7,048 nt of DNA from Paracoccaceae bacterium (GTDB taxonomy: Bacteria; Pseudomonadota; Alphaproteobacteria; Rhodobacterales; Rhodobacteraceae), in the NCBI GenBank assembly GCA_003561595.1, contig PWWF01000055.1, positions 1 through 7,048 on the forward strand, given 5' to 3'. A program made the position numbers and the translations under genes. The notes beneath the pieces were generated by a model. The model was not told the origin of the DNA and did not search any database. It was given only the letters and a program-made list of their open reading frames with translations. Below are positions 6,519-7,048 of the stretch, in pieces (position 1 is the stretch's first letter; every line of letters starts with the position of its first letter).

Positions 6519-7048
6519 GCTGCGCGTCCCGGCATATCCTGTGCGCGGCGGTTGCGGTTGTGTCGCTGATGGCCATGCAGGCCAGCGCGCAGATCATCCA
6601 GCTTGACCCGCCCACTGACAGCGAACCGGCACCGGAAGAGGACACTACCGCCCCCCGCATCGACCTGGACCTGCCCTCACTGGGGCTGAGCGGGCGTCAC
6701 GGGTCTGTCCTGAGCCTGGACCCGGAGCGCGCTGATACAGGCACGCGCGCGGAATTGCTGCCGCTGCGGAAGGAACGGCTGAGCGGGCAACACAATGCGG
6801 TCGCGCGGCTGACGGGCGAATCCGCGCAAGAACGTTTCATCCTGTTCCTGCCCGACACACCCGGCGCGACCGAGCTTGAACTGGCCCTGCGCAGCGGGAT
6901 CGACACGTTGCCCGACCGCTCTTCCTTGCGCATTGCTGTCAATGGTGTGGATCTGGGGCAGACCCGGCCCGCCAGCTTTGATGAATTCGCCACCGCGCGG
7001 TTTGATGTGCCCGAGGGCGTGCTGCGCCCCGGCCCTAACCTGGTCGAG
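6515..7048 (+). CDS. bcsB: Periplasmic cellulose synthase subunit BcsB, N-terminal part (3'-partial)
   Basis: 178 codons are open to the right edge; full-length BcsB is usually about 700 or more residues. A signal peptide with hydrophobic core at about 8-22 and an ASA cleavage site after residue 25 sends it to the periplasm. An acidic, Pro-rich linker (about 30-50) follows. The first carbohydrate-binding-type jelly-roll domain then begins, with LLPLR (81-85), RFILFLPDTPG (107-117), a DTLPDRSSLRIAVNG segment (about 130-144) and a LRPGPNLVE end that resemble BcsB beta-strands. BcsB binds the emerging glucan, and its C-terminal membrane anchor, outside the window, is needed for BcsA activity. 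The ATG overlaps the bcsA stop (ATGA), and GAGAAG at 6501-6506 lies 8 nt upstream as a ribosome-binding site. The order bcsA-bcsB confirms the assignment. Confidence 0.92.
   Translation, partial: MSCASRHILCAAVAVVSLMAMQASAQIIQLDPPTDSEPAPEEDTTAPRIDLDLPSLGLSGRHGSVLSLDPERADTGTRAELLPLRKERLSGQHNAVARLTGESAQERFILFLPDTPGATELELALRSGIDTLPDRSSLRIAVNGVDLGQTRPASFDEFATARFDVPEGVLRPGPNLVE

Overview
The window is high-GC DNA with tightly packed genes, ATGA stop/start overlaps and almost no rare codons. It reads like an alphaproteobacterium of the Rhodobacterales type. The best taxonomic hint is BcsA, which closely resembles the Rhodobacter sphaeroides cellulose synthase as I remember it. No rRNA, tRNA, CRISPR array, insertion sequence or phage gene is visible.

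Left part (1-3345): an aromatic/quinone-type metabolism or electrophile-defence cluster. A VOC (glyoxalase-fold) ring-cleaving dioxygenase runs in from the left edge on the plus strand. It converges, across a short GC-rich hairpin, on a minus-strand gene for a 507-residue protein. That protein fuses a second VOC dioxygenase to a complete alpha/beta-hydrolase (carboxylesterase type). In Bacillus subtilis the comparable MhqE dioxygenase and MhqD hydrolase are separate proteins. Here they share one reading frame, but a Shine-Dalgarno-like sequence and two ATGs sit exactly at the domain junction, so the hydrolase may also be made alone. Across a roughly 180-bp intergenic region holding a perfect 16-bp palindrome, a pirin-family cupin gene is read in the opposite direction. 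All three genes encode proteins with mononuclear-metal or hydrolytic sites suited to oxidised aromatics, which suggests, without proving, a shared detoxification role.

Right part (3346-7048): a perfect 11-bp stem-loop ends the pirin unit. Then comes a regulatory stretch with an exact TTAACCAT, the CtrA half-site motif as I recall it, and then the start of a bacterial cellulose synthase operon. Its order is a small lipoprotein (probable BcsN), BcsA (catalytic GT2 subunit with C-terminal c-di-GMP-binding PilZ domain) and the N-terminal part of periplasmic BcsB, which runs off the right edge. The three genes overlap by ATGA and are probably translationally coupled. Cellulose export should be switched on allosterically by c-di-GMP, because the RxxxR and DxSxxG PilZ motifs and the FxVTxK gating loop are intact.

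The enzyme families are known ones. The points most worth a second look are the in-frame dioxygenase-hydrolase fusion with its internal start signal, the palindrome between it and the pirin gene, and the possible link of cell-cycle/CtrA control to cellulose synthesis.
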